NCBI GenBank assembly: GCA_028673005.1
Contig: CM054117.1
Coordinates: 50,172,870-50,236,869, forward strand
Reading direction: 5' to 3'
Source: Tanypteryx hageni
Lineage: Eukaryota; Arthropoda; Insecta; Odonata; Petaluridae
Length of the DNA: 64,000 nt
Shown: positions 42,481 through 53,944 of the stretch, piece by piece
Position numbering within the stretch: the first letter of the stretch is position 1
How the letters are laid out: the number at the start of each line of letters is the position of its first letter
The notes under the pieces: generated by a model
What the model was told of the DNA's origin: nothing
Databases searched by the model: none
What the model saw: the letters and a program-made list of their open reading frames with translations, nothing else
Program-made: the position numbers and the translations under genes

Positions 42481-45450
42481 AAAACATCACATAAATGCCC
42501 CTTGTTGGATTCATCGATTGTTCATGAATTTTTTAATTGGATTCTAAATATGAAATTTGTTGGATTAGGATTTTGATGATGCTAAATCCGATAGCCGCAA
42601 TACAGATGCGATTCCGACATTTTGTCAGCCGTTTTGTGGCTAACTAAATTCCTTTTGTCTCCAATTGGATTTCAGCTAGATATTTCGTTATTGATGGTTG
42701 TTTTTTTGCTAATTTGGTGAAAGAAATGCCCAAGAAGGCTTTTAAAAACCAAACTTATGCTTTTATATTGGAAATTTCTACGTATCACAAATTTTTCTGC
42801 CATTTCTTTCTAAATTTAGTAAAAACTGGACATTTAACGTTGCAAACCCGTTATATGTATAAATTAAATGAAGGAAATTTTAGTAATTGAATGCCATTTT
42901 TCTGAACAATTCATTTTACTGTTTTTTCTATCGTTGAAATTATACGGATATATAAATGTAAGTTGTGGTAGTGCAAATGACAGACATCTTTAATGTGACG
43001 GGCTTGGATCACAAAATAGGTGCCTCACTTTATTTCTTCTTTTGGAGCTGAGCAAAATTATTCATTTAATTTGAATTTTCGAAATGCGTGTCACTTATAG
43101 TGTATTTGTACGTACCTCCCAGAAAAAATTTCTGCTCGACCTGTGAGAACGTTATTCCTCTTTCTTTTTGACGACTGCCAATTCAGTGCAGGTTTTAAGC
43201 CGAAATGATTTATTTTGATGAGTGTGAAATTTGAAATTCTTTCTCCGTGAACAGTTTACAGCTTAAACCGTTTCGCCATATTTATAACTAATAAAAACGA
43301 TCTATTTTTCTTAACTAATTTCCTCCCATTAGAAATTATTTTTTTCGAAGCATGAGAGAATTTTTTTATCGTGAAGGATTTTCTTTTGAACTCCAAAGGT
43401 CTCCTTGATGCTTGGGCAATCGTTTCATTTTTGTACGCTTTAACAGTGCACCTTCTGAACACTAAGAGTCCATATTTTTTATAGTCCGAGAGGGTAAAAG
43501 AAGCACTAGTTCGGTATGGTTGGTTTAAGAAAAGAAAAAGCCGAAAAACTTTCAAACCCTTGGGATCCCTTGAAAAGAAGAAAAACGCCTTTGACAGAGC
43601 AAAAGATAATAGAGAAGGGAAGTGATCGTATTTTTCTGCGATTACTGTTTGTTCTCCTTCTAAGGCAGCGCTTTATCCCGACTTATGCCCACTGCACTTC
43701 CTGTCCATGCTTATCTCGACTTCAACGACCAACCCAATCCAGCTCAACATTTGGCCGCTTTCTCGCGTCTATCGCCAATCTCCATTCTTCTTCTTCCATG
43801 GCTTGCTTTACGAAGTTTTCTGCGATTGCTCGGTGGTAAGTAACCTAGTCTTCGGCGGCAGAAAATTATGTAAAATACTTCAGCGGAGAGAAAATAGTGG
43901 CGGGGTTTTATTTATTGGTCCCCCGACGTCATTAATTTCATGAAATTGAGTTAATAATGACGCATATTTTATTTTTATGGAAAATTTTAAAACGGAGAGC
44001 AAATTGAGGCTTAGCCCAAAAAAATATTACTCTGAAATGTTACTTGGAACGTAATAACGGCATTTTCTCTTAAGGATGGGTGATATGGGTGATTGAGGCT
44101 AATGAAATAGGAATGCGCAAATATTTCGGAAACTGGATTGTGCCTCTTACATTTAAAATTTTTAATGTCACTATTCCATCCGACCTAAGAAAATGTAACG
44201 AGCTTACGTTAATGGGCCTTATTTCTTCCAGTGCAGTATCTTCGCATCGATGCAATTTATGACGAATCCTTTAAGTGGATGAGATCAATCGGTTTTCCCA
44301 AAGTTTTCTTCGATTAAAATGGAGCTAAATTCCAACGGAGCCATAAAAAATGAACTTTAAACCCTTTTTTTCATATAACACAAAAATTCCACGGAAATCA
44401 CGCTACACCGTAACTAATTACAATCCTTTGCACGCTATGTTAACAGGATCCACAATCCTCACAATATTTTCAATTTGAACCAAGTACTGTCCAACAAGCG
44501 CAACACTAATTGATACTACAAATTCTACATAAAATGACGTCATCTCTAGTATCTGTTTTAACGTCATAACATTAGGACCCCATCCGGTTTCACAGTCCAT
44601 TATCGGTTTACTTAGTTTTTCCCTTTTAACAGAAATCAGAATAGAGGATGTTCGTAAGTTTTTCAGATTGACTTGAGCTGCATGCATTGCGTTTAAAATA
44701 ATAGCCACGTTTCTTGCGGAATATATACGACAAATTTGGATAACCTTTTTTTACCTTCTCGGACTTAAACTTTGCATAAACATCTACTTCGGTTCGCGGA
44801 TCGGTAAAAAATAATATTTGGTTTCAGTTCGGTTTGCTGATCTGATCTTTAAGCTACAAATACCCTCGTGAATTACTGAGCAAGAGCACCTTATCGCTAT
44901 AAATCTTTATTAAAAGCAAGAAGATGCTCACGAAATAGCGAAAATAATCGGCGTGGAATTTAAAAATGCAAGCAAGCTCCAGCAGATTGTAAAATTTATG
45001 AGATAAGTGGAAAAGTTGGAATATACTGGATCCATTTATAAAGAAACACGATCAGGACAGATTGCATTTGTTAAAAACGAAAGGAGTTCCTACATGTCAT
45101 AATCGGTCAAACTGAACGAGATTTCGCTGTGACGCAGAATTTCGGATCAGCCTGAACTTAAAGTTAACCATCAAACTGTATGTAAGTCGAAATAAAAACC
45201 GTCGGGTTACTCTGAGAACACCCTGTATGTTAATTCTATCTGAAAAGTAAACAATTTCACAGTTAATCGCGATGAGACAAATTAAAAAAATTAACTTCAT
45301 GACGACAACATTTTAATAGCCACGTGGAATCAACTTCGCAGTCTTATCATCGAATCCCTTTACCGATAACGACCGACAACCCCGCTCATACTCCCTCTTT
45401 CGACGTGACGCCACGTCCGCAATTCGATTATCGTCTCTTCGATTATGATT
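42481..45450. other. No gene seen
   Basis: Nearly 3 kb of AT-rich DNA. Short frames at 43.26-43.84 and 44.4-44.7 kb resemble nothing known. ACACCCTGTATGTTAAT near 45,222 resembles the outer end of many insect DNA transposons (TACAGGGTG-type) but has no partner. Confidence 0.4.
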
Positions 45451-45579
45451 AATCACCGTCGGCGGTGATTGGCATAAAACGCTCGTCCCGAAAGACCCGT
45501 CCGCGAAACACCTTTGGAAGGAGGCCAAGGGCGGCTCGTTTGTGTAAATGTACGTTCGGTTCTTCGCCGGCGCATCCTT

Positions 45580-45915
45580 CGACCCCTCGTTCCTTTGCCT
45601 CGTTCCTTTGCCTCGTCCGTTGTTATCTTTCTCTCTCTCTCTACACTTTGAAATCTCCACGGACCGACCTCCGCAACCCCCTTCCTCCCTCGTCTCTTCC
45701 TCCACCCCTCCGGCACAACTTCCTTCCACGCTCTTTGGAAAACCCTCACGTCAGACCACACCTTGTTACATCTCGACCTTCTACTCTCCTCACGAAAGTC
45801 AGGGAGGGTCTATGACCACCGCAGTCCTTGAGAAATCGTCCGTTTCGCGCACGCACACCCTCTTCTCTCCTTCTTTAACCTCTCCTCCTCCCCTTCTCTC
45901 GCTTCGGCCCAACCC
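45580..45915. repeat. Pyrimidine-rich tract
   Basis: C/T-rich on the plus strand, with overlapping frames of 80-140 codons on both strands. None has family features. Confidence 0.55.
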
Positions 45916-46629
45916 ATAATTCTCCTCGCTTCGAGAAACCTGTCATAAGCCGATACAACACGCAAGCGGCACTGCTATTTAAGTGACAAACGTTTGGTTT
46001 CGTACGTGCTTTGGGGAACTATAAGGCGAAGTATTTTTTTTATTGGGCCGAGGGTTTCGAATCGATTGTTGCTTCGGCCGCTGGGTAATCTCGTATTTCA
46101 GGTGGCGGACGGTTTGGGTGTTGATATTCTATGGTGTACGAACTGATAAATATTTCGTTCTACGCGGGTTATACGCTATGAAATCCAACTTATGTTTTCG
46201 ATACGTGTTCCCGTACCCTTTTTGTGCCTTTTTTTTGCGAAAGATGATTTATTTTCGACGAAATCCGGTGGTAGCGTTTGCCTGATTCCTCTGTGACCGT
46301 TATGGTTTTGATTCTCGCCGCCGATTCGGTCGCCATTTTCCTATTCATTAACGTATACGACATTTATGATGGCATTTCTCCATCGATCGCGGTGGATTTA
46401 TTGTGTGGTTGATGTTAGATACCAATCGGTATAAATTCAAAATATGGTCAATAATTGACTCGACAATGTTTGATTTATAAAAGGGATTGTCGATATGGCC
46501 CCATCGCTAAAATCCAATCGATCAATTACGTAGTTTCAACAGCCGTACAAGTTTGTCAAGCAAATTGGAATTTGTGCAGTGTGTAATCCACCGACTGTAG
46601 TTTTTTTATAAAAATAATTACAACTGGTT

Positions 46630-46735
46630 TGTCACCGCTGATGGTGTTTTATTTTTAGCCGAAATGCGCATCAGATTTCCCAACATATCCCTGATATTAG
46701 AGCTACCTAGCATGTGAATTGGTCCCGCGTTGTAC
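46630..46735 (+). repeat. Hammerhead-like repeat end, copy
   Basis: ACCGCTGATGGTGTTTTATT, TTTAGCCGAAATGCGCATCA, GATTTCCCAACAT matches the 19.81 kb arm (CGCTGATGGTGGC, TTTGTAGCCCAAATG, CTCATCTGATTTTTCCC). The apical hairpin is altered. Confidence 0.5.
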
Positions 46736-46792
46736 ATTTTAGAAAATCATCTTTCGCAACATGTGGCGAGTCACAAAGGAGTTTTCAACCAG

Positions 46793-47182
46793 GTAGCTTA
46801 GCGTACATTGTAATGTCCCTGGACGCTATATAGTGATTTTAAGGGATATATGGCTTATGTAATATTATTTATGACATCAGGCTCTACAACTGGATTGTAT
46901 TGGATCAAATTCTCTGGAGCCACTTTTGAGTAAATAAAATATTTCTAAAAATCGCCAAGAAAAATATATATATTGCACAAATACGAGATATCATTCGATT
47001 TCATTTACACGCGGGGGTTCTAGAAAAGCGAACAGACCGACAGACAGACAGACGACATGGCGAAAACCACTTTTATGGAATCAGGGACACCTAAAACGTG
47101 TATTTCCATCAAAATCTCGAAGTCGAATTTTTTAACGATTACAATACATACTTTCTCAATATACTACGTATATGAGAAAGTA
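46793..47182 (+). repeat. Palindrome-ended dispersed repeat, single-unit copy
   Basis: Begins GTAGCTTAGCGTACATTGTA like the second unit at 18,243, and carries CGCTATATAGTGATTTTAAG, ATTTCATTTACACG and GACCGACAGACAGACAGACG. It ends with the same palindrome (CTTTCTCAATATACTACG / TATATGAGAAAG, 47,150-47,180). It lacks the additional 337-bp upstream unit seen at 17.9 kb. Confidence 0.75.
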
Positions 47183-48895
47183 AATGGAGGATTCGGGAAT
47201 GTCACGTTAATTTTGGTTTGTGGGTTATGGTTTCGCCAGTAAAAATGGTTTCGAAAACACTGGTCTAGAATCTGAACTCCAGATCAAGGGTTTTGAACCT
47301 GGGGTACTAGTATCCGTAGAAGTACATCAAGAATTTTGTTAGGGTATGCAAATGTGTTAAAGATTGTAATTATTCTTCTTATTTCGTCTTTCTGCTCTAA
47401 TTCTGTGAACTTTAACATTATAGACATGTGTAACCTCACTTAATAATACATGTGTTATTCATTTCATTATCATTTTAAAATTAAATTATCATTAAAAAAT
47501 GCTGTAAGGGGTAGGTTGGCAAAAAATGTTGAAAGCCTTTGCTTTAACAAATACATTGGAGAACTCAGGACTGAGCTTTTACTATTTTTTTGAAAATGTG
47601 CATTTGTACATAGTTTTTTCTAGCCTTGGCTAAAATGCATAAAAATGATGTTTATTGTGTCTCTGTGATGTAAAACTATGGATGAAGTCAAAGGGAGGTT
47701 CTTATAAATCCTGAAAAATCAAATTAACTCCGTGAAAATTGAGTGGGAGCCTTAAGGCGATCCTTAGTTTCCACGAGAACACTTGTCTTATTTAATTAAA
47801 CATTCACTTCCCTCCCATCGCCAAACCGTGGTAATTATCCATCCGTTTTCCTAATCGTATCTCGTATCTCTGCGAAGCGAAAATTACATTTCGTGTGATG
47901 TATATTTATAATTATCCGGTGGGAGAGGTCGTGATTCTCGCCGGCCCTGCAATCAGTTATCTTTTTTATTGAATGCGTGAAGGGAAGTCCCAGCAAATAA
48001 CAGGGGGAAAGAGGAAGCGGAAAATCAATCTGGTTCGATTGCCTTTTTCATTAGTGTAGCTGGTTGCAGAAAGCCATTCCGAGTGGTTAGGTGGTGTAAA
48101 TATTTCTCATAGATCGAGCAGGACGCACGCTTAGTCCTTGAAAACATCCTATAATGTAACTCATCGGGCGAGCCGTCAATTTTTTTGTGATCCGCGGTTC
48201 TGTCAGTAAAAGAAAACCCGATAACCATAAATTAAAACGAGAGTTTTCAACCGAGGGTACGTGCAAGGCTTTAAAGTGTATGGAAATATATTATAAATTA
48301 TTATTTTTCTTTCTATATGCATTCATGTCTGTCTTAGGGATCAAATACTGTGATTTTATAGTTTTGATTGGCGTTATAAAACGTTTTTACAGACAAGGGG
48401 AGTCGGGATAAAAAGTATTTCTTTTATTACGTTAAGGAAATTATTGAGACATCAGTAAGACTTTTTCACCCAAGAAGTCGCAAACGGTCGTTGATTATAT
48501 TAACCATAGAAATGTTCCACGCCGAGTTTTATTGTTGACATTTATAAACTTCAGTAATTTATTTTTATAAAATAGTTTTTGTACCAATATTTAAAAAATA
48601 AGGATAGGGGGAAAGCGACATTTAAAAAAAAATCCTCACAGGAGTACGCCATCAAAAAGAAATTGAGGAGTCCTGCATTATAGGGTACTTTAGTCACTAC
48701 GCTATCATATTTAGCCTTTGACGATTATAAAAATATAAATATGTATGTATAATATAGATATAATTTCTCATGGGTAGTTCTAAACATTTTTCTCTCAAAT
48801 TTTTACTGACTTTAAATTTATTGATATTAGAATCTTGAAATTCATAAAAGACCTCGTAGTCTTAACTTCCATACCGTTACGACGGTTGCACATTT
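47183..48895. other. No gene seen
   Basis: AT-rich, unique-looking DNA. The part at 47,850-48,250 is somewhat more complex, with short frames only. Confidence 0.4.
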
Positions 48896-49124
48896 TTATC
48901 GCGACACGAATGAATCAAGAGTTTTAGAGAGTCCGAAGGGGACGAACGCTCGATTTAAAAAGTTGTTAACGACAGCGTGGCGTATCGCCAATTTTCATTC
49001 TCTTTAGAAACGGTTGTCAGCGACGGCGAAAAACTCTTATCCTTTTTCGGCGATGGGGAACAAAAGGGGCGCCATATTATGGGATGGTATTAATTTCATA
49101 ATCTTTCGACGCATCAAAGTCCGG
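48896..49124. other. Complex non-coding DNA upstream of the splice-like element
   Basis: Balanced composition without repeats, in contrast to most of the window. No coding frame of note. Confidence 0.3.
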
Positions 49125-49223
49125 TATTAACGGCCCTTTCATTTCTTATTTCCAGGTGAGTACCCGGCCCCGGCATCACGTGATCGAGGAGGCGTTTAAA
49201 ACGCCCCACAAAGCTTGGTGAGC
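49125..49223 (+). other. Candidate recursive splice site or small exon
   Basis: In order: a branch-point-like TATTAAC (49,125-49,131), the pyrimidine-rich CCCTTTCATTTCTTATTTCC, CAG at 49,153-49,155, then directly GTGAGTA. Branch adenine to AG is 25 nt, a normal spacing. An acceptor joined to a donor is the hallmark of a recursive (ratcheting) splice site in long introns. A second donor-like GTGAGC starts at 49,218, so 49,156-49,217 (62 nt) could be a recursive-splicing exon or an ordinary exon. Frame 1 of it is open (VSTRPRHHVIEEAFKTPHKA). No adjacent exon is known. Confidence 0.45.
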
Positions 49224-49529
49224 ACGAAGAATGCGTTTCGGAACATTTAACGCTTTTATCCTCCATCACAATGAAGAGGCGATAAGTGTCAGTCGATTAC
49301 GTCCCACGGCTGACTCGGCGACGCCGTTCTAATCACGTAAAAAAAAGTAGTAATATATATCTGCTATAGCTGCCGTTAACGAGAGGTCCCTCCGATCGAA
49401 ATGGAAAGACGCGATCGATTTTTTAAAGAAAGGATAAAGAAAACAATTTATCCCATGGTTCGGACAGGTATGCCTTCGACAAAAAATAGAAAGGTATCTT
49501 ACCGTTCTCTAATGAGGAGAACGGAACGG

Positions 49530-50010
49530 AATAGCCGGTGATTTTTTCCCCCTTCGATTCCATGGCCAGAGGAAGTGGGTGGAGAACAAAGGGAAAGAAG
49601 TGGAAGGACATAGGGAGGAAGGGATGGGAGTGGAGCAAGGAGAGGGAGAATGGACAAGGACGTATAGGAGTTGACCGGAATTGGTCCGTTGGGATGGGAT
49701 ATGTGTGGTTTAGAAGAAACCTTCCCAAAGAGCTTTACCTTTTTCTCATTGTTTCCCCACGAGCATGCCCGAAAAGTTTTTCTCCGAATCCATTTCATCC
49801 CTCATCCTCCCTCTTTTATCTCTCTCTCTTTACCTCCCTACATCATCTTTGTTTTCCCAGCTTTGTTTTACTCTCATACCTTTCTCGTCCTCCGTGTTTT
49901 CCTTTGTTTTCGTCCCGTCGTAGTTCTTCTTCCACCCGTCTCGATTTCTCCATTTTTCTCCAAGTAATCCCCTAAAACCATCACGTAGCCTCGAAGAGTA
50001 ATTCGGGTGT
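49530..50010. repeat. Purine-rich then pyrimidine-rich block
   Basis: The plus strand is A/G-rich at 49,565-49,665 and C/T-rich at 49,735-49,980, so the two halves are loosely complementary in composition. Frames up to 145 codons follow this bias. Confidence 0.5.
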
Positions 50011-51440
50011 TTTTGTTTTAAGCGCACGCGCACAAATTAAAAATCATCGTCCGATCTCTCACTTTCCGCCTTTCACTTCTCCATCTGTCAATTAGTCCTT
50101 GAGGCCAGAGGCGCCCATCCAGATTTTTAGAGTTATTATAAAAAGGTTTACGTCATTCTCTTTAATCTGCATACGCGCAACCAACTTGGGTCGTCTTATT
50201 ATCGAATCATAATTTCATCTCGCCTTAGAGGAGATAGGGAAACAGGGAATAACGGTAGATCAGGGAGTTGTGAACTCGCATCCCCACTCCCGTACCCCGG
50301 ATTTCCAAACAAATATTTTTGGAGAATCTAGCTCCTAAGTCTTGATTCAATTACTAAATATAAAGCCAAAGGTGAAGAATATTTGGTTATTTATAAGAGA
50401 TTTGAAAATTTTTATTTTTCTTCCGATGCCTTTGACTACTTCTCCAATAAACAGGCTGGAAAAGATTTTGTCTAATGCTGGTATGGTGCAATAGAATATT
50501 CTACCATATACTTTTGCCAGCATGATAGATAAGCTCGTAAGTATAAATACTGGCAAACTTTTAACATTTGATTTTGCTGTCATCTAAATGGCCACGAAGC
50601 TTCAGCAATTCTGAAAGGCTCTCCTCGTCACCAATTTGTGTTTACTTATAAAAACCTCTTTTGCTACTTTTGTTATAATAATGATCTCTATGATGTTTCT
50701 GCCGTCCTGTAGTAAAAACTATTATCTAAGTAAAATTCTCGACATCTCCCATCTACTTTATCATTGATAATACAGATAATTGTATTGGCTATCAAGCAAT
50801 TGAGTAAACCAGCAACATAGCAGCCGTCTTCAATGGTAATTTGACGATCAACGATTATAGAAGTAATGTATAACCAACGTTAGGTGAGTTACCAATGAAG
50901 ACGAAGACTTTATAGCTTAAATGGGTATTAAGTGTACACGTTTTATGGCGGAAGAAATTTCAATTACATCACACTTCTCGCATCTTAAAAGCTAAAGTAT
51001 TAAACACCAATAGTTGAAACAACGCATTATATTTGGACGTCATTAGGTGCGAATACCAAAGGTTAAAGTTTGATTCTATTCTCACGCCTTCATCACACAC
51101 AGTACATATTTAGAGTTTTTTTCGCCAGATTTTCATTCTGCGTCATTTTCTTCGTTTTTAAACCCCGTTCATCCCGTGTTTGTTTTCTCCTCCCCGAGTT
51201 CACGCACAAGGGCGCGTTGCTTCCCTTCCATTCCAATTACCTTCTCCATCGTTTTCGATCCGCGTCGGATAGCATGACGCACACGTTTCCCACCGTGAAA
51301 GGTAATCAAAATCGCCTAAGATTGGAACTTAATCCTCGCGGTTTCGCTCGATTGTCTTCGTTTGTTTTTTATATACGCGCGCTTATTAAGTTCCTTTTCG
51401 CCGGAATTTCATTAGTTCGGTCTCTTATCTCTCTCTCTTG
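50011..51440. other. No gene seen
   Basis: AT-rich, unique-looking DNA. Frames between 51,070 and 51,570 are Phe/Leu/Arg-rich and resemble nothing known. Confidence 0.4.
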
Positions 51441-51446
51441 TTCTAA

Positions 51447-51872
51447 AACAATTGTTTTTATTTGTTTTCGTTTGATCGTATTGTTATTACCGGTTATTTC
51501 GTTGGAACGAGCGCGCTTATTTTATGTGCCTGCTTTGGAAAAATGGTGTTTTCATTATCGTTGTTGGTAATCCCCATGTCTCTCTTGCTGTTTGTCCTCT
51601 CATCTTTATTAAAATCTGTTTACGTGAGATTCAAAAACATAAAGGATAGATTGTTACGAAAATTAAGTAAAATCTCGTTGGAAACACGAGAAGATAATTC
51701 CCTGGCTTGCGGGCGGAAAGAGATAAGTCCTGGAACTAAAGAAATGAGAAAACTTCATTTAAAAGTTTATTATAATCTCCGAAATCCCCATTTAGAGAAC
51801 ATTCTTTTCAGCGACTATACGTATATTGGCACTATATTCAATGCTGAGTCTAATTTAATTTTTACTCAATAT
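51447..51872 (+). other. Weak candidate coding segment, membrane-type
   Basis: A frame open from 51,447 to TAA at 51,873 gives two hydrophobic stretches (YFVGTSALILCACFG and LSLLVIPMSLLLFVLSSLL) followed by KSVYVRFKNIKDRLLRKL and later KEMRKLHLKVYYNL. Hydrophobic segments followed by RF..I/N..L and a KLH-like stretch recall insect gustatory receptors, but the similarity is faint, the region is AT-rich and the hydrophobic runs could come from composition. No ATG at the start; a splice boundary would be needed. Confidence 0.15.
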
Positions 51873-51875
51873 TAA

Positions 51876-53540
51876 AAATATATTTTCTACGAAATTATTT
51901 TTTTATGGTAATCACTCATGGCTTTTTGGACTTACTCCTTTCTGCCTGCCGGCAGTGGAATTTGTAAGGACATTTTTAATGTTTAAATTTATCAACCATC
52001 ACAGAATGATGTGAGCGTCACAGTGGAGGAAACTAAATACCTTATGCGTAGAGTTCGTATTTGTAAAATGGAAGCATTATGGCAATAGACGAATTGATTT
52101 TCAATTTATTTTTTTGATTAGGAAATCGAAAATTTGTTCGAGTTTTCCTCTTCCCGCTTAGACTAATTTAAGGAATAAGTATATGGTATTTATTTGTTAG
52201 CTTTATCGTACTGGATCATCACAAAATACTGATTATTTTATTTTAATAATAACTTTTGCTGATATATATGTATAAATTACGAAAATAATTTCCGTGCAAC
52301 ATAAAGGAAAGTCCTTTTTTTATAAAGGAAATTTGATTGAACACATGGTCGATATAAGCTCCTTTGACTTTTAATGTCTTGAACACGCGTGATAAAACGT
52401 TCTGCTGTCTTAATGAAAACGTCTGTCTGTAGCTATATCTTCTATATCTAGATATATTCTTTCAGACTTCCCCTGTTTCTTCAAACTTTCTAACCAAATT
52501 TTGATAACATTTTCGTAAAGGAACATTCCTAACCTTAAATTACCTTTGATAATTTATTTGCAACGCAATGACACTTTTTACCTAAAAGGGTTTGATCTAT
52601 AACACTCTTTGGTCTGTTGTGCAAAAGCTATAAATCCATTGCTGATCATTCATACCGCTGTTTTTGTTTATCATTCCTTTAGTTGAGAGTTTTATTTATC
52701 TTTGATTTAAAGTTTATGGTATGGATATTTTTAGGTTGCCTCATAAGTTTTATATTCGAGGCCTGGCCAGCCTCTTCAGCTCAGTAAAATATAAAACCAT
52801 AAATCTCTTCGGTGAGAGAATTTAAGAATAATTCAGGGAACGAAGCAAGTAAAGATAAAGAAAGGAAGGAAGGAAGGCGAAAAAAACTCCAACTCGAAAA
52901 TTCTGTCGGTGAACCCATAAATATGTTAATCGAAATGTTTTTTGGATATCATTTAGCTGAGTTTGCGAAATTTCTCGCATGCTTCTCTTACCCTTACAGT
53001 TTCTTATATAGTAATTTGTGCGTCGTATATGTAAAGTTACGGCGATAATAGCTCAAGAGGCTTATTCGCCAGAAAATACACACACACAATTCCTCTTGGC
53101 CTTTTTTCTTTCGTTAACGTTCTTACTCATGTTTTATCGTCCTCTTTCATTTATTTTTTTAATCCATTTTTCTCGCCGTCTTCCTTTGTCTCTCTCTCGT
53201 ATTCTCCCAAACTCTCTCTCACACGCATTCCAGCCCCTCCATCGCCATTCTAACCCTGTCATGTAGGATGAATGAATGGACTTCGTGACTGGATATCCTC
53301 GTCGGGGTCACGGTGTCGAATCACACCTGGGGCGCATTGACGCTAATGCTGTTGAATGTGATGTAAATGTAAATTTACGGCCACGTATAGCTACGTGTAC
53401 CTTTTTTGTCATCTTCGCCTGGAATTTATGTTAAAATTATATTTAAATTGTCCATAACAGTTAATCGATTATTAAAACAAATATAGCCCTTTGATAGAAT
53501 GAAGCGATCCGAAGATCCTATGCAGACAGGCATAAGCTGT
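51876..53540. other. No gene seen
   Basis: AT-rich. An ACGTCTGTCTGTAGC block at 52,419 followed by AACCAAATTTTGATAACATT may be a remote member of the families with GACAGAC modules. Confidence 0.4.
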
Positions 53541-53544
53541 AATG

Positions 53545-53675
53545 TTGGGAATAATTTTGAAACGAGAAAAAAGTCTGCTATGACCGGGAATCGAACCCGG
53601 GTCTTCCACTTGGCGGGCGGATATTCTACCACTGAACTATCGTAGCAGATCAAGTTTCTCGTTTCTGAACGCGGA
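53545..53675. repeat. Left arm of inverted duplication carrying tRNA-Gly
   Basis: From TTGGGAATAATTTTGAAACG to GTTTCTCGTTTCTGAACGCG, about 131 bp are the near-perfect reverse complement of 53,812-53,941. The central spacer is about 136 bp. Confidence 0.92.
53576..53646 (-). tRNA. tRNA-Gly (GCC)
   Basis: The minus strand folds as a 71-nt cloverleaf: acceptor GCTACGA / TCATAGC plus discriminator A, D stem GTTC / GAAT, anticodon loop CCGCCAA (anticodon GCC) on a TCCGC / GTGGA stem, and T arm CCGGG-TTCGATT-CCCGG. A box (AGTTCAGTGGTAGAAT) and B box (GGTTCGATTCC) are intact. GACTTTTTTC follows the 3' end, giving a six-T Pol III terminator. One acceptor pair is C.A, so it is a plausible gene but not perfect. 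It lies in one arm of an inverted duplication. Confidence 0.78.
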
Positions 53676-53811
53676 TGTGGATGTTTTCTTCGTTCTATCA
53701 ATTTCTTGCTTGGCAATCTCACCATTTGAGAGAGAGGAGTTTTCTTCGATGTATCTCTTCGAGGACAACCGTTGGGGCAGTTGGCTAGTTCCGTCCCAAC
53801 CAAGAAAAAAC

Positions 53812-53941
53812 CCGCATTCAGAAACGAGAAACTTGATCTGCTACGATAGTTCAGTGATAGAATATCCGCCCGGCAAGTGGAAGACCCGGGTTCTATTCCC
53901 GGTCATAGCAGACTTTTTTCTCGTTTCAAAATTATTCCCAA
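53812..53941. repeat. Right arm of inverted duplication carrying tRNA-Gly twin
   Basis: Starts CGCATTCAGAAACGAGAAAC and ends TTTCAAAATTATTCCCAA. Differences from the left arm are few and include the three tRNA changes given for the pseudogene. Confidence 0.92.
53840..53910 (+). pseudogene. tRNA-Gly pseudogene (mutated twin)
   Basis: A 71-nt copy differing from the minus-strand gene at three places: GTGGTA becomes GTGATA in the D loop (A box), anticodon GCC becomes GGC (loop CCGGCAA), and TTCGATT becomes TTCTATT in the T loop (B box). The six-T terminator is retained (GACTTTTTTC). The loss of the conserved G in the D and T loops suggests poor folding and poor transcription. If expressed it would carry an Ala-type anticodon on a Gly-like body. 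Confidence 0.75.
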
Positions 53942-53944
53942 ATA

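Noticed and set aside
45215..45240. ACACCCTGTATGTTAAT as a mariner-like transposon end
   Set aside because: No second terminal repeat with TACAGGGTG was found in a reasonable distance.
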